This document shows, piece after piece, positions 8,123-16,855 of a stretch of 64,000 nucleotides of DNA (position 1 is its first letter; each line of letters starts with the position of its first letter). The notes beneath the pieces are model-generated. The model saw only the letters and a list, made by a program, of their open reading frames with translations. It ran no database searches and was not told the DNA's origin. The position numbers and the translations under genes are program-made. This DNA comes from an uncultured Victivallis sp. (GTDB lineage Bacteria; Verrucomicrobiota; Lentisphaeria; Victivallales; Victivallaceae). The stretch is from contig CALXNS010000034.1 in assembly GCA_944389815.1 (NCBI GenBank), forward strand, positions 20,833 to 84,832, given 5' to 3'.

Positions 8123-10440
8123 AACTGCATTTCGACTGCCTGACGCCCGGCATGTATGAATTGATTTACCGGTTCCGCGCGCGGCAATTCGATCCGGAAC
8201 AACTCTTCTTCAACGTCGACGGCCGCCGCTCCGGCCCGTGGGATTACGCCCCGTGGACGGCGCCGAACGCCGGGGCGTGCGTGTTGCCGCGCGTGTGCGT
8301 TTCCGGTTCGGAGATCGACCGGACGACCGCGCGGGTCTTCGTCCCCCGGGCCGAAGAACTCGAACGGAGGGAATTCAGCGGCAGCATCGGCTTCGAAGTA
8401 AAACAATACGGCAGCATCGAACTGGAACTCGAAACCGATCTGCCGCACCCGGAGTGGATCTCGACGGAAATCCATCCTCTCGCAGATTTCAAAGATTTTT
8501 CCATCACCCGGGAATCCATTCGTCCGGAACAGCGTTTCCTGATCGAAACTTTTTCCATCGATGAACTGCGACGCGCCTGGCGCCGGAATGAATGCTGCCG
8601 GAGAATCGACGCGATTCTGGATGACTGCGGCCGGTTCGATCCGCCGCGGACGCAGCAGGAGGCCAATGGCGTAAGTTCACAATTTCTCAAGGGAACCAGC
8701 CATCCCTATGAAGATGACTGCGTCTTCTGGGGGGATTATCTTCTGGCGCTCGGATTGCGCCGGCTGATCCTGAAACGCGACGACGATTTGAAACAACTCC
8801 GCCAATGGATCGAAGCATTGATCGCGCTTCCGATCTGGGGACGGGATTCCGATCCCGACGGGCGGGACTGCGACAACGATCTCACCGCCGATTTTCACAT
8901 GCTCGGGCTGACGTTCGCCGTCAGCTTCAACGCCGGAGATTTCGAACCGGAACTCCTCCGACGCATCCGGGAAAAAATCGCCGTTCAGGCGCGGAAAATG
9001 CGCCGCTGGATCGTCAGCGCCCGCAGTTCATGGCCGGGGGTGATCTCCCAGAATCACGCCTACTTCGGTTATCAGACGCTGATTCTGGCGGGACTGGCGC
9101 TTCTGGCAGATGAACATTATTCCATGGAAGCGCTCGATTTTCTTCAGATCGGCGCGGCTGCGTTCCGCCGTTTCAAAGATTGCCTGCCGTCGGACGGCTC
9201 TTACGCCGAAGGAGTGGGATATGTTCCGTTCGGACTGCAGGGTTTGATGCCGTCGCTCCTGCTGCTCACGCAAACCACCGGAAAATCAGAGTGGATTCCC
9301 CGCCGCTGGCTGGAAAAACATCTCGCGGCGATGAACGCCTTCATCGCCGATCCGCCGGGAGACGGCTTGTTCATCGATGACGCGGTCGGAGTGTTCCCGG
9401 TCAACATCTCCGTGGTGGAATGGGTGTTTCATCATGCAAATTCCCAGGAAACGAAACAAATTGCGCAGGAACTTCTCCGGAAATACCGGATCTTTTCCGC
9501 GAATCATCCCGAAGACCGCGCAACCGAAGTTCGCTGGCTCTGCCACGACACCTGGCGTTTTCTTTTCGCTCCGGACGGCGTGCCCGCCACGGAGTTGACC
9601 GGAACGCCGCGCTCCGCCGCCGCGCTTGAATACACACTTCTTCCTCAAGCGGGCTGTTTCATCGCCGATCCCGCACCCGGAATGAAGGTGATTTTTCTGG
9701 CGGGCCCGCCGCACGGGCACGAATTGTTCGGACGAGAAAGACACACCTATTCCTATGGGCACCATCACCCGGACGCGGGGAACATCCTGCTGCAGGATGA
9801 GGGACGCTGGATTCTGGCGGACACCGGGTATTCGCTCTGCAAATCCAGCGCCGAACACAACATTCTCCTGATCGACGGTCACGGCCAGCACAACGACAAT
9901 TATCCGTGGACGCCGCCGCCGCCGTGGGAGATCGTCCCGGAGAAAATCCGCCTCCGCGACTTCGGCGGCAACCGGATCCGCGCCGGACTCGATCTCGGCT
10001 GCTTTTATCCGCGGCAGCTCGCATTGCGGAACTGGAACCGTTCCTGCTGGATCGTCGGAGAGGCGATCGCGGTCGTCGATGAGGTGCGGTGTTTCCAACC
10101 GCGCCGGATGACCCTTCAATGGGTCTCCGAATACGCGTGGCACAGACAAAACGAGATGACGTTTCACAACGATGCCGGGTGGCGGCTGACCTTATATGGA
10201 GACGCCCGCGAAACGCGCACGGATCAAATCCGTCCCTGCCGTCGCTGGCAATCCGCTGAAATCAAATATTTTCACCGTCTGCAGATAAGCAATGTCGATG
10301 AAAATGCGACCGAATTCACCTTGCTCTCCATATTCCGCCGGGCGGAGTCTCCCGGAACGGATGAAGCACTGCTCGATTTCCTGCGTCGGGAAACGGCTGA
10401 CGCGGTCGCACCTGTACATTCTGCGGAGGCGGAAAAATGA
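8119..10440 (+). CDS. Heparinase II/III-like protein (polysaccharide lyase family fold)
   Basis: A 773-residue protein with the layout of heparinase II/III-like lyases: an N-terminal beta region (1-110), an alpha/alpha toroid (about 130-480, with SQNHAYFGYQTLILAGLALL and SYAEGVGYVPFGLQ) and a C-terminal beta-sandwich that begins about residue 505. The motif YGHHHPDAGNILL (His548-550) and the following LADTGYSL match the Heparinase_II_III domain. Enzymes of this class cleave uronate-containing polysaccharides or oligosaccharides. No signal peptide is visible, so it probably acts in the cytoplasm on imported oligosaccharides, unlike the secreted lyases. It overlaps its neighbours by 4 bases on each side (ATGA both times). 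Confidence 0.8.
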   Translation: MKLHFDCLTPGMYELIYRFRARQFDPEQLFFNVDGRRSGPWDYAPWTAPNAGACVLPRVCVSGSEIDRTTARVFVPRAEELERREFSGSIGFEVKQYGSIELELETDLPHPEWISTEIHPLADFKDFSITRESIRPEQRFLIETFSIDELRRAWRRNECCRRIDAILDDCGRFDPPRTQQEANGVSSQFLKGTSHPYEDDCVFWGDYLLALGLRRLILKRDDDLKQLRQWIEALIALPIWGRDSDPDGRDCDNDLTADFHMLGLTFAVSFNAGDFEPELLRRIREKIAVQARKMRRWIVSARSSWPGVISQNHAYFGYQTLILAGLALLADEHYSMEALDFLQIGAAAFRRFKDCLPSDGSYAEGVGYVPFGLQGLMPSLLLLTQTTGKSEWIPRRWLEKHLAAMNAFIADPPGDGLFIDDAVGVFPVNISVVEWVFHHANSQETKQIAQELLRKYRIFSANHPEDRATEVRWLCHDTWRFLFAPDGVPATELTGTPRSAAALEYTLLPQAGCFIADPAPGMKVIFLAGPPHGHELFGRERHTYSYGHHHPDAGNILLQDEGRWILADTGYSLCKSSAEHNILLIDGHGQHNDNYPWTPPPPWEIVPEKIRLRDFGGNRIRAGLDLGCFYPRQLALRNWNRSCWIVGEAIAVVDEVRCFQPRRMTLQWVSEYAWHRQNEMTFHNDAGWRLTLYGDARETRTDQIRPCRRWQSAEIKYFHRLQISNVDENATEFTLLSIFRRAESPGTDEALLDFLRRETADAVAPVHSAEAEK

Positions 10441-11231
10441 CTTCACCTCTGAATGACAAAATCTCCCACCCGCCAATCCCGTGGGGCATTTCCACTCTCG
10501 GGTGTCCGGAATTGTCGCTCGAAGAGGCGGCGCGTCTGGCGGACCGGTTCGGAATTTTCTTTCTCGAACTGCGCGCGCTGGAGAATTCGCTTGCACTGGA
10601 ATCGATTCTGACACGCCCGGAGAATTCATCTCTCATGGCCGAACTCTGCGCCGCCGGCAGGATCCGGATGATCGACAGCACCTTCTGGTGCTGCGACCCG
10701 ACGGAGGAGTCGTTCGACGAATTGTGCGCTCTTGCGGCGATGGCGGATCGATATCACGTGCCGTTTGTACGCATTTTCGGCACCCGGAGCCAGACGCGGC
10801 CGACGGAATCTCAACTCGTTGAAGGCGAACGATCCATCAAACACTTTCTTTGGCAAAATTTCGCATGTCGCCTGGTACTGGAAACCCATGACGGATTCTC
10901 TGCGGCGGCGGATTGCGCCGCCTTCGCGGCACGATTTCAATTGCCGCCGGCGACACTCTGGGACGTTCATCATACGCTTCATGCCGGGGAATCCCTCGAG
11001 ACAAGTTTCCAGTTTCTGAAAGCAAGCATCGTTTCGTTCCACGTCAAGGATTGGGACGAAGAGGGCAATGCCGTTCTTCCGGGGTGCGGCATTCTGCCGT
11101 GGCGGGAGTTGAGGCCGTATTTTGAACAATTGCCGGGGGTACCGGTCATATACGAATCCGAACGGTTGTGGGAGGCGGATTTCCCGCCGCTGGAAGAGGT
11201 TTTGCCGCAACTCGCGGAACAATGGAATTGA
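10437..11231 (+). CDS. Sugar phosphate isomerase/epimerase-like TIM barrel (xylose isomerase-like)
   Basis: A 264-residue protein of the AP endonuclease 2/xylose isomerase-like TIM-barrel group. Strands such as WGISTLGCPELSLEEAARLA at the N-terminus, LVLETHDGF, TLWDVHHTLHAGES and VSFHVKDWDEEG carry the expected acidic and His metal ligands (Glu, Asp-His, His). Members interconvert ketoses and aldoses or act on inositols and uronates. It overlaps the heparinase-like gene by ATGA and ends 46 bases before the AraC regulator, so it is the third gene of one cassette. The specific reaction is not assigned. Confidence 0.75.
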   Translation: MTSPLNDKISHPPIPWGISTLGCPELSLEEAARLADRFGIFFLELRALENSLALESILTRPENSSLMAELCAAGRIRMIDSTFWCCDPTEESFDELCALAAMADRYHVPFVRIFGTRSQTRPTESQLVEGERSIKHFLWQNFACRLVLETHDGFSAAADCAAFAARFQLPPATLWDVHHTLHAGESLETSFQFLKASIVSFHVKDWDEEGNAVLPGCGILPWRELRPYFEQLPGVPVIYESERLWEADFPPLEEVLPQLAEQWN

Positions 11232-11300
11232 AAGTGAAATTCATCGGTGTTATCTTAAACGGGAAATGACGAGAACATGATTCAATTGAGGAGCGACATC

Positions 11301-12134
11301 ATGATTCATTGCGGAAATCCGGTCGCCGCACTGATGGATTATCTGGCGAACCACCATCCGGTAGTGGTGTTCAGCAGCTGCGACATCGTGCAGCGCAACC
11401 GCGACATCGAACATCTGCACAAGGATCTTTATCAATTAAGTTGCGTGGCGGGCGGCGAAAGCGTTCTCAACTTTCAATCGATCCATCAGGAGATCCAGCC
11501 GAACACCTTCTACATCATCAACCCGAACGAACTGCACAGTTTCTACTCCAAACCCGGTCAGGTCGCTCAGGTTGCCACCTGCCGTTTTCAGTTGCCGGGT
11601 TATTCACACCCTCTGCTTCGGCCGCGGATCGCGCTTCCGCCGGAACGGATTGCCGAGGCGCTGGGATTGATCTATCAGATGCAGGCATTGAGGTTGAAGG
11701 AGACGCCTCAGGACGCGGTTCGCGCCGGGCTCCGGCTGGCGGAACTCCTTCTGCTGCTGGCGGAATACTGTCCAGGTGAAGAAAAGGAGAAATATACCTC
11801 GCTGGTGAACACCGCTCTTGATTTCATCAACGAACATTTCCGTTCCGGCATCGGCGTCGACGCGGTAGCCACCGCCTGCGGAGTAAGCGGCAGTCATCTG
11901 TCGCGCACCTTCCGAAAAGAGATGGGGATCACGCCGCAGGCGTTCATCCACCGGCTCCGGCTGGGGTACGCCCAGGAACGATTGTTCCGCACCGACATGA
12001 AAATCGCCGACATCGCCCGCGAAGCCGGCTTCGAAAACAGCAAAAACATGAACCTCGCCTTCAAGCGCACCTGCAAAATGAGCGCGAGTTCCTTCCGCGC
12101 CCAATATCAGGAGAAAAACAAACTGGAAAAATAA
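11301..12134 (+). CDS. AraC family transcriptional regulator
   Basis: A 277-residue regulator. The N-terminal part (cupin-like, NPNELHSFYSKPGQVAQVATCRFQ) would sense a ligand; the C-terminal 100 residues hold the two helix-turn-helix units, first GVDAVATACGVSGSHLSRTFRKE and second KIADIAREAGFENSKNMNLAFKR. I prefer the ATG at 11301, which has GAGGAG 7 bases upstream, over the in-frame ATG at 11277, which has only a weak site. It follows the Gfo/Idh-lyase-isomerase cassette in the same direction and probably controls it. The next gene begins on the base after its stop codon. Confidence 0.85.
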   Translation: MIHCGNPVAALMDYLANHHPVVVFSSCDIVQRNRDIEHLHKDLYQLSCVAGGESVLNFQSIHQEIQPNTFYIINPNELHSFYSKPGQVAQVATCRFQLPGYSHPLLRPRIALPPERIAEALGLIYQMQALRLKETPQDAVRAGLRLAELLLLLAEYCPGEEKEKYTSLVNTALDFINEHFRSGIGVDAVATACGVSGSHLSRTFRKEMGITPQAFIHRLRLGYAQERLFRTDMKIADIAREAGFENSKNMNLAFKRTCKMSASSFRAQYQEKNKLEK

Positions 12135-12422
12135 ATGAATCTCTGGGAAGCATTAATGATGCTCTGTTTCGGCATCGGCTGGCCGGTGGCGATTTACAAG
12201 ACGGTCAGAGAAAAAAATCCGGCAGGGAAAAGCGTCGCCTTCTCCTGGATCATCGTCGCCGGTTATCTGGCCGGCATCATTCACAAACTCGACAACCCCG
12301 ACTGGGTGCTTTTTTTGTACGTCATCAATACGGCAATGGTTCTGATCGATCTGGCATTGATGCATAAATACCGCCACCGGAACAACCGCCCGCCGGCAGC
12401 CGTCTCCACGCAGCATCCTTGA
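12135..12422 (+). CDS. Small PQ-loop-like membrane protein
   Basis: A 95-residue protein with three hydrophobic helices (about 5-20, 35-52, 57-75). The sequence FGIGWPVAIYKTVREKNPAGKS has the Pro-containing helix end and polar loop of PQ-loop/SemiSWEET-type small membrane proteins, although the exact PQ pair is absent. Proteins of this size work as dimers and some carry sugars. It starts directly after the AraC stop codon (TAAATG), so it is translated from the same message. A role in moving the cassette's sugar is possible but unproven. Confidence 0.6.
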   Translation: MNLWEALMMLCFGIGWPVAIYKTVREKNPAGKSVAFSWIIVAGYLAGIIHKLDNPDWVLFLYVINTAMVLIDLALMHKYRHRNNRPPAAVSTQHP

Positions 12423-12517
12423 ACATTGCCGCCGGCCTTCCTCTGCCGCACAGCAGCCCCCGTCAAGTCTCGCCGTGGAGGACGACGAAAAATTCCCCGG
12501 AAAATTTATTCCGGAAA

Positions 12518-12546
12518 TTGACAATTGAAACAATTCATGCTATTTT
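12518..12546 (+). promoter_or_regulatory. Strong sigma-70-type promoter of the mini-lipoprotein gene
   Basis: Exact -35 consensus TTGACA (12518-12523), 17-base spacer, TATTTT (12541-12546). The predicted start of transcription is about 12553, some 50 bases before the start codon at 12602. Confidence 0.7.
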
Positions 12547-12601
12547 TCGTTACGGGATGCCTTCCGCATCTCAATTCCATCAACGCAGAAGGAGGTACTT
12601 C

Positions 12602-12679
12602 ATGAAACTGATGCTCCTGACCTTTGCCGGAACGATCGCATTGTTGCTGTTGAGCGGCTGCTGCGGAAGCTGCTGCTGA
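12602..12679 (+). CDS. 25-residue Cys-rich lipoprotein-like mini-protein
   Basis: A 25-codon reading frame MKLMLLTFAGTIALLLLSGC followed by CGSCC. The Lys-containing start, hydrophobic core and LLSGC fit a lipoprotein signal, so Cys20 would be lipidated and leave only CCGSCC as the mature peptide. The start has the full Shine-Dalgarno AAGGAGGT 5 bases upstream. The gene has its own strong promoter (12518-12546) and a strong terminator (12703-12753), giving a transcript of about 200 bases. This precise packaging argues that it is a real gene in spite of its size. The function is unknown; it may resemble entericidin-like small lipoproteins, or the transcript may act as RNA. Confidence 0.6.
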   Translation: MKLMLLTFAGTIALLLLSGCCGSCC

Positions 12680-12702
12680 AACAGAAAAGAGACCGGCAAA
12701 CG

Positions 12703-12753
12703 CTCCGCCGCGCCGCTTCAGAAAATAAAGCGGTACGGCGGAGTAAATTTTTG
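12703..12753 (+). terminator. Rho-independent terminator of the mini-lipoprotein gene
   Basis: CTCCGCCG (12703-12710) pairs with CGGCGGAG (12736-12743) and CCGCTT (12713-12718) with AAGCGG (12728-12733), followed by TAAATTTTTG. Confidence 0.8.
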
Positions 12754-12766
12754 TGCCCGATCCTCT

Positions 12767-14866
12767 TTATTTGTCGCGCACAAAATCCAGATGTTTCGTC
12801 AATGAGCCGTCCGCATTCCGTTTGAAGTGCGCGTGAATGCGCCCCTCCGGTATCCGCAACTGGAAGGAACCGCGTTTCACCGGCCCCGGCTGCGGGTCAA
12901 ATTCATACTCCGCCCAACCCGGCCGCGTCGGACGGATCCCGAAGAGCCGCCGCACGATCACGTTGCCCGGAGCGCTTCCCCACGGATGGGCGAAACTCAT
13001 ATTCGGCTTGAGCTCCACATCCCACGCTTCGGTGGTCACGGTGGCGCCGCCGGAGATCATCCGCAGCCAGGAGCGTTCCCCATCGGAGGTCATCAGTTCA
13101 ATCGCCCGCTCCGCCCGGCGATGCCGGAAGAGCGCGTCCAGATAAAATTGTGCGCCGTAGACGCTGCATTTCATGCCGCTGCGATCGATGAAATCAAGTG
13201 CCCGTCCGACATGATTTTCCTCCGCCACGCCGAATGCCAATGCGAACATGTTCGCGTGGAACGAAGCATGAGTGCTCCCGACATGATCGAGAAAGAGCCC
13301 GCGCTCCCCGTCGTACAGACGCGCATTGAACGCGGCGCGCAGTTCGGCGGCAAGTTCGGAAAATTTCCGCGCATCGCGGTCGCGCCCGAGATAATCCGCC
13401 AGTTCCGCAAGCAGCGTAAGATCCCAGTAGACGAACGCATTGGCCACCGCGTTCCCGGAACCGAATTCGTAATTGTCCCGACAGGACATCGGCCAGTCGA
13501 CGATGATCCGCATCGGAAATTCACTGACCAGCCCGTCGCAGAGCAGTTCATGGAACGAACACTCCTTGACCAGACGCGGATAATATTGCTCCAGCAACCC
13601 CATATCCCCCGTGTGCAGCAGATATTCCCGCATGACCGGAATCAGAAACATCCGCCATTCGCACGGCCACGTCGTGTGGTTGATCTGATACTCGAAGGTG
13701 CGGCGCGCCACACGCGAACGGTGTTCGACGCAGAAATGCGTCAACATGTTGATGTAGGCGTCCGCCTCGTAGGCCATCCGTTCCCGGCTGGGGCAGTCGT
13801 AATAGACGTCCCACGTCGTGTAACGGATGGTGTCGCGGCAGAAATTCCAGACTTTCTCCAGCCGGTGGTCGCTCAATTCCAACGTCGAATCCTTCTCGTT
13901 GAACGGCGAATTGAGCGCGATCGCCGCCACATCGCCGCTCCGCAGCTCCCCGGGGTAATCGACCAACTCCAGATAACGGAACGAACGCACTCCGAAATTC
14001 GTCAGCGTCGCGCCGCCGGCGGGAAAACGCCACCCTTCCTGATAACAATTTCCAGTCCGCATCTGAAAACGCACTTCGCCGGACGGCAGGAGTTCCTCGC
14101 CGAGCCGCATTTCAACGACCCCCTCGCGCGAAGTGCGAAGTTCCGGAGCGCCGGTGACGTTGCGCCCAAAATCCACCAGAATCCGCCGTACGTCGAGCCG
14201 CCGGATCTCCTGTGGCGCAACCCGGGTGAAACGGTAATTCGGAATGCCGGCAGGTTCAATCTCATACGCGTCGCCGGGAGCAAAAATTTTCGCCTTCTTC
14301 CATTTGCGATCATTGAATCCCGTCCGAAGCCAGCCGAAGGGATAGAGTTCGCCGTCAAGATGTTCCGGGGTCTCGCCCGGGCCTGAACTGCCTTTGTGGA
14401 AAGAGCCGAATCCGGGATGAAACCAGCAGAACGGCGAAAATATGTCATTCGCCGGCAACGTTTTCCAGTCGGATCCGCTGACGATCTTCCTGGTACTGCC
14501 GTCCCGGTATTGGAGTTCGAGCCGCAACGCGAAACCGTAACGTTCGCCGCGCGAAATCACCCCGATGACGTTGCGTCCCTCCACGAGCGCAGCCGTGACG
14601 TCGAAATGATGTTCCACCGCGTGCGCATCGACGATCGGACGTGCCGGTCCGGCACCGACCTGGGTCGAATTGACGAAGAGGCGATATTTCAGAAAGCTTC
14701 CGGCCATCAACCAGTTATGTTCATATTCAACGCGCATCCAGTCCTTCCAGAGATAACTGTGCGGATCCGCGGTGATCCACACCGTCGCCGACTTCAGATG
14801 TTTCCGGACGTTGAACACCTTGCGGCAGAATTGATTGCCGGGGCCGCCGATATAGGATGGGGTCAT
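12767..14866 (-). CDS. GH78-like alpha-L-rhamnosidase family protein
   Basis: A 699-residue protein. Residues 1-120 form a beta-sandwich typical of the N-terminal domains of family GH78, followed by the Bac_rhamnosid-type core. The active-site stretch YYDCPSRERMAYEAD keeps the acidic residues Asp357, Glu362 and Asp369 at the D-x4-E-x6-D spacing of GH78 enzymes, followed by the (alpha/alpha)6 barrel (HTGDMGLLEQYYPRL, GSGNAVANAFVYWDL) and a C-terminal beta domain (WAEYEFDPQPG). It likely removes terminal L-rhamnose. There is no signal peptide, so it is probably cytoplasmic. GGGAG lies upstream of the ATG at 14866. It is divergent from the gene at 15076. Confidence 0.8.
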   Translation of the reverse strand: MTPSYIGGPGNQFCRKVFNVRKHLKSATVWITADPHSYLWKDWMRVEYEHNWLMAGSFLKYRLFVNSTQVGAGPARPIVDAHAVEHHFDVTAALVEGRNVIGVISRGERYGFALRLELQYRDGSTRKIVSGSDWKTLPANDIFSPFCWFHPGFGSFHKGSSGPGETPEHLDGELYPFGWLRTGFNDRKWKKAKIFAPGDAYEIEPAGIPNYRFTRVAPQEIRRLDVRRILVDFGRNVTGAPELRTSREGVVEMRLGEELLPSGEVRFQMRTGNCYQEGWRFPAGGATLTNFGVRSFRYLELVDYPGELRSGDVAAIALNSPFNEKDSTLELSDHRLEKVWNFCRDTIRYTTWDVYYDCPSRERMAYEADAYINMLTHFCVEHRSRVARRTFEYQINHTTWPCEWRMFLIPVMREYLLHTGDMGLLEQYYPRLVKECSFHELLCDGLVSEFPMRIIVDWPMSCRDNYEFGSGNAVANAFVYWDLTLLAELADYLGRDRDARKFSELAAELRAAFNARLYDGERGLFLDHVGSTHASFHANMFALAFGVAEENHVGRALDFIDRSGMKCSVYGAQFYLDALFRHRRAERAIELMTSDGERSWLRMISGGATVTTEAWDVELKPNMSFAHPWGSAPGNVIVRRLFGIRPTRPGWAEYEFDPQPGPVKRGSFQLRIPEGRIHAHFKRNADGSLTKHLDFVRDK

Positions 14867-14902
14867 GTTGTCTTTCTCCCTCTTGTTTACACTCTTTCTT
14901 CC

Positions 14903-14930
14903 AATATAAGACTTTTTGTCGTCAAAGCAA
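14903..14930 (-). promoter_or_regulatory. Candidate promoter of the GH78-like gene
   Basis: Minus strand TTGCTT (14930-14925), 16-base spacer, TATATT (14908-14903), about 40 bases upstream of the start codon. Confidence 0.5.
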
Positions 14931-15075
14931 GCCCGATCGGCGCGGCATGAAAAAAAACAAATCGTTTTTTTACAAATTTGCTTGCAATTTACGGAACCGC
15001 ACGCACCTTAGTAGAAACAGTTCAGAAACTGGTATCAAACCCCAAATCAATTCCAATTCACGGAGCTCAAAAAAA

Positions 15076-16764
15076 ATGGAACCGGACGTCGATTTGAAAA
15101 CAATGCTCGCCGCGCAGGAACCGAATTTTTCCACTCAATGCAACCTTCTCGGTGAATCCTGGCACAGCATCGGTTATCACTCCCAGGTCCCCACCGGTAC
15201 GTGGGTGCACGCCACACGCACATCGATCTATTACGCGCTTGCATTGCTCGCTTCGGGCGAAACCGCCTGGATCGAACGCGCTCCCAAAGTCATCCGCGCC
15301 GTCCTCGCCAGCCAGGTGACCGATCCCTACGACCCCGCCTTCGGCATCTGGCCGTGGCTCGATGAGGAACGCGTCCCGCAGATGGCGCCGCCCGACTGGA
15401 ACTGGGCGGATTTCATCGGCGCCGCCCTCTGCCACATACTGCGAGAATATTCCGATCTTCTCGATGACGCGATCAAGGCGGAGATCCGGGCCGCCCTCGA
15501 ACGCGCGGCCTGGTCGATTTTCCGCCGGAATGTTCAGCCCGAATACACCAACATCGCGATCATGGGCGCCGCCGTCACCGGCGCCGCCGCCGAACTGCTC
15601 CACATTCCGCTCCTGCTCGAATACGCCCGGAGACGGTTGGAAAAATTCGCCGTGCACACCGAAAAATCCGGAGGCCTCACGGAATACAACAGCCCCACCT
15701 ACACCTTCATCGCCCTTTTCGAACTCGAACGCATTCTGCAATTGATCGAAGACCCGGTCATCCGCGAATACGCCACGAAACTTCATGAAGTTGTCTGGGG
15801 CAAAATCGCCGACCACTTCCATCCGCTCACCGGTCAGCTCTGCGGTCCGCAGTCGCGCGCCTACAACGATTTTCTTTCGAAGGGAACCGTCCGATTCCTG
15901 CGCTGGGCCACCGGCGTTGAAATTCCATTGGGACCGCAGCCGGCCGACAGCGGAAACCCGCTCAGTTTCAATTATGACGGCATCCGCCATTTGCCCTGCC
16001 CGGAAAAAATCCGTCACCGGTTCGCCGAACTGCCCCGGGACGAATTCGAACTTCGTGAATGCTGCATCCGCCGCGTGCCGGAGGAGAATTCGTTTCATGC
16101 GGTCGCCTGGTTCAGTACCGAAGCCACGCTCGGCAGCGGCAGCCGCGACGCCTTCTGGGCGCAGCGCCGCCCGATGCTGGGATACTGGATGGCGGCCAAC
16201 GGACAACCGGCCGTTTTGAAGGTGCGTTTCCTGAAGGACGGCCGCGACTGTTCCGCCGCCGGCATCTGGCAGGCGCAGCGCGGAACCGAGATCGTTTTCG
16301 CCATGCAGATGTTGACCAACCTCGGCGATTATCACATCACGCTCGACCGGCCGCCGCAGGGAATCTACACGTTTCATTCGCTCGCCTACAGCTGGGAACT
16401 CCACGCCGCGGACGCTGAAGTGACGGAAGAGTCGGACGGTTCCTTCGTCATGAGTTCCGGCGCGTACAAAGTGCGGATCACTCCCGCACCCGACGGACGT
16501 TTCCACGATGAACCGGTCAAGTGGCGCTGCATTCAGGAAAAGGGCTGCTGCCGGGTCGAAGCCGTGCTCTGCGACGGAGCCGAACGCAGTCTCGCCTTCG
16601 ACGAGAATCTCCGCTGTGAACTTGGCGGCGCTCTCGAACTTTTCCCCGCAACGGCTGAACCATCCACGGAAAAACCGGTCAAAACCATGTCTGAGGGAAA
16701 GATTCATTTCTCCCGGAATGGTCTCACCGTCACTGCACCTGACCATGCGGTGACGTTTCAGTAA
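15076..16764 (+). CDS. Uncharacterised 562-residue protein, probable alpha/alpha toroid carbohydrate-active protein
   Basis: I do not recognise a named family. The start at 15076 has CGGAG about 9 bases upstream; longer in-frame starts lie inside the divergent promoter region. The first 300 residues are rich in paired helices (YYALALLASGETAWIERAPK, DFIGAALCHILREYSDLLDD, IAIMGAAVTGAAAELLHIPL), as in (alpha/alpha)6 toroids, and contain aromatic and acidic patches such as GIWPWLDEE and GGLTEYNSPTYTF. The remaining 230 residues look like a beta-sandwich. This two-part plan is that of heparinase/alginate-lyase-like and GH88/GH105-like enzymes. No signal peptide. It is divergent from the GH78-like gene, so a role on the same glycan is plausible. 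Confidence 0.65.
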   Translation: MEPDVDLKTMLAAQEPNFSTQCNLLGESWHSIGYHSQVPTGTWVHATRTSIYYALALLASGETAWIERAPKVIRAVLASQVTDPYDPAFGIWPWLDEERVPQMAPPDWNWADFIGAALCHILREYSDLLDDAIKAEIRAALERAAWSIFRRNVQPEYTNIAIMGAAVTGAAAELLHIPLLLEYARRRLEKFAVHTEKSGGLTEYNSPTYTFIALFELERILQLIEDPVIREYATKLHEVVWGKIADHFHPLTGQLCGPQSRAYNDFLSKGTVRFLRWATGVEIPLGPQPADSGNPLSFNYDGIRHLPCPEKIRHRFAELPRDEFELRECCIRRVPEENSFHAVAWFSTEATLGSGSRDAFWAQRRPMLGYWMAANGQPAVLKVRFLKDGRDCSAAGIWQAQRGTEIVFAMQMLTNLGDYHITLDRPPQGIYTFHSLAYSWELHAADAEVTEESDGSFVMSSGAYKVRITPAPDGRFHDEPVKWRCIQEKGCCRVEAVLCDGAERSLAFDENLRCELGGALELFPATAEPSTEKPVKTMSEGKIHFSRNGLTVTAPDHAVTFQ

Positions 16765-16797
16765 TCGGACAAAGAATCACTTCCGGTCAAAATAAAG

Positions 16798-16837
16798 AAC
16801 ACGGCGGAGAAATGATTTCACTTCCCGCCGTGTTTTT
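16798..16837. terminator. Bidirectional terminator between the toroid gene and dnaE
   Basis: AACACGGCGG (16798-16807) pairs perfectly with CCGCCGTGTT (16825-16834); plus strand continues TTT, and on the minus strand the stem runs into a TTTATTTT stretch. It lies between the convergent ends of the 15076-16764 gene and dnaE. Confidence 0.8.
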
Positions 16838-16855
16838 CTGCATTTGCTGTTACAT

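Noticed and set aside
16798..16837. Attachment site or CRISPR-like repeat
   Set aside because: It is a simple terminator stem between convergent genes; no array or integrase is present.
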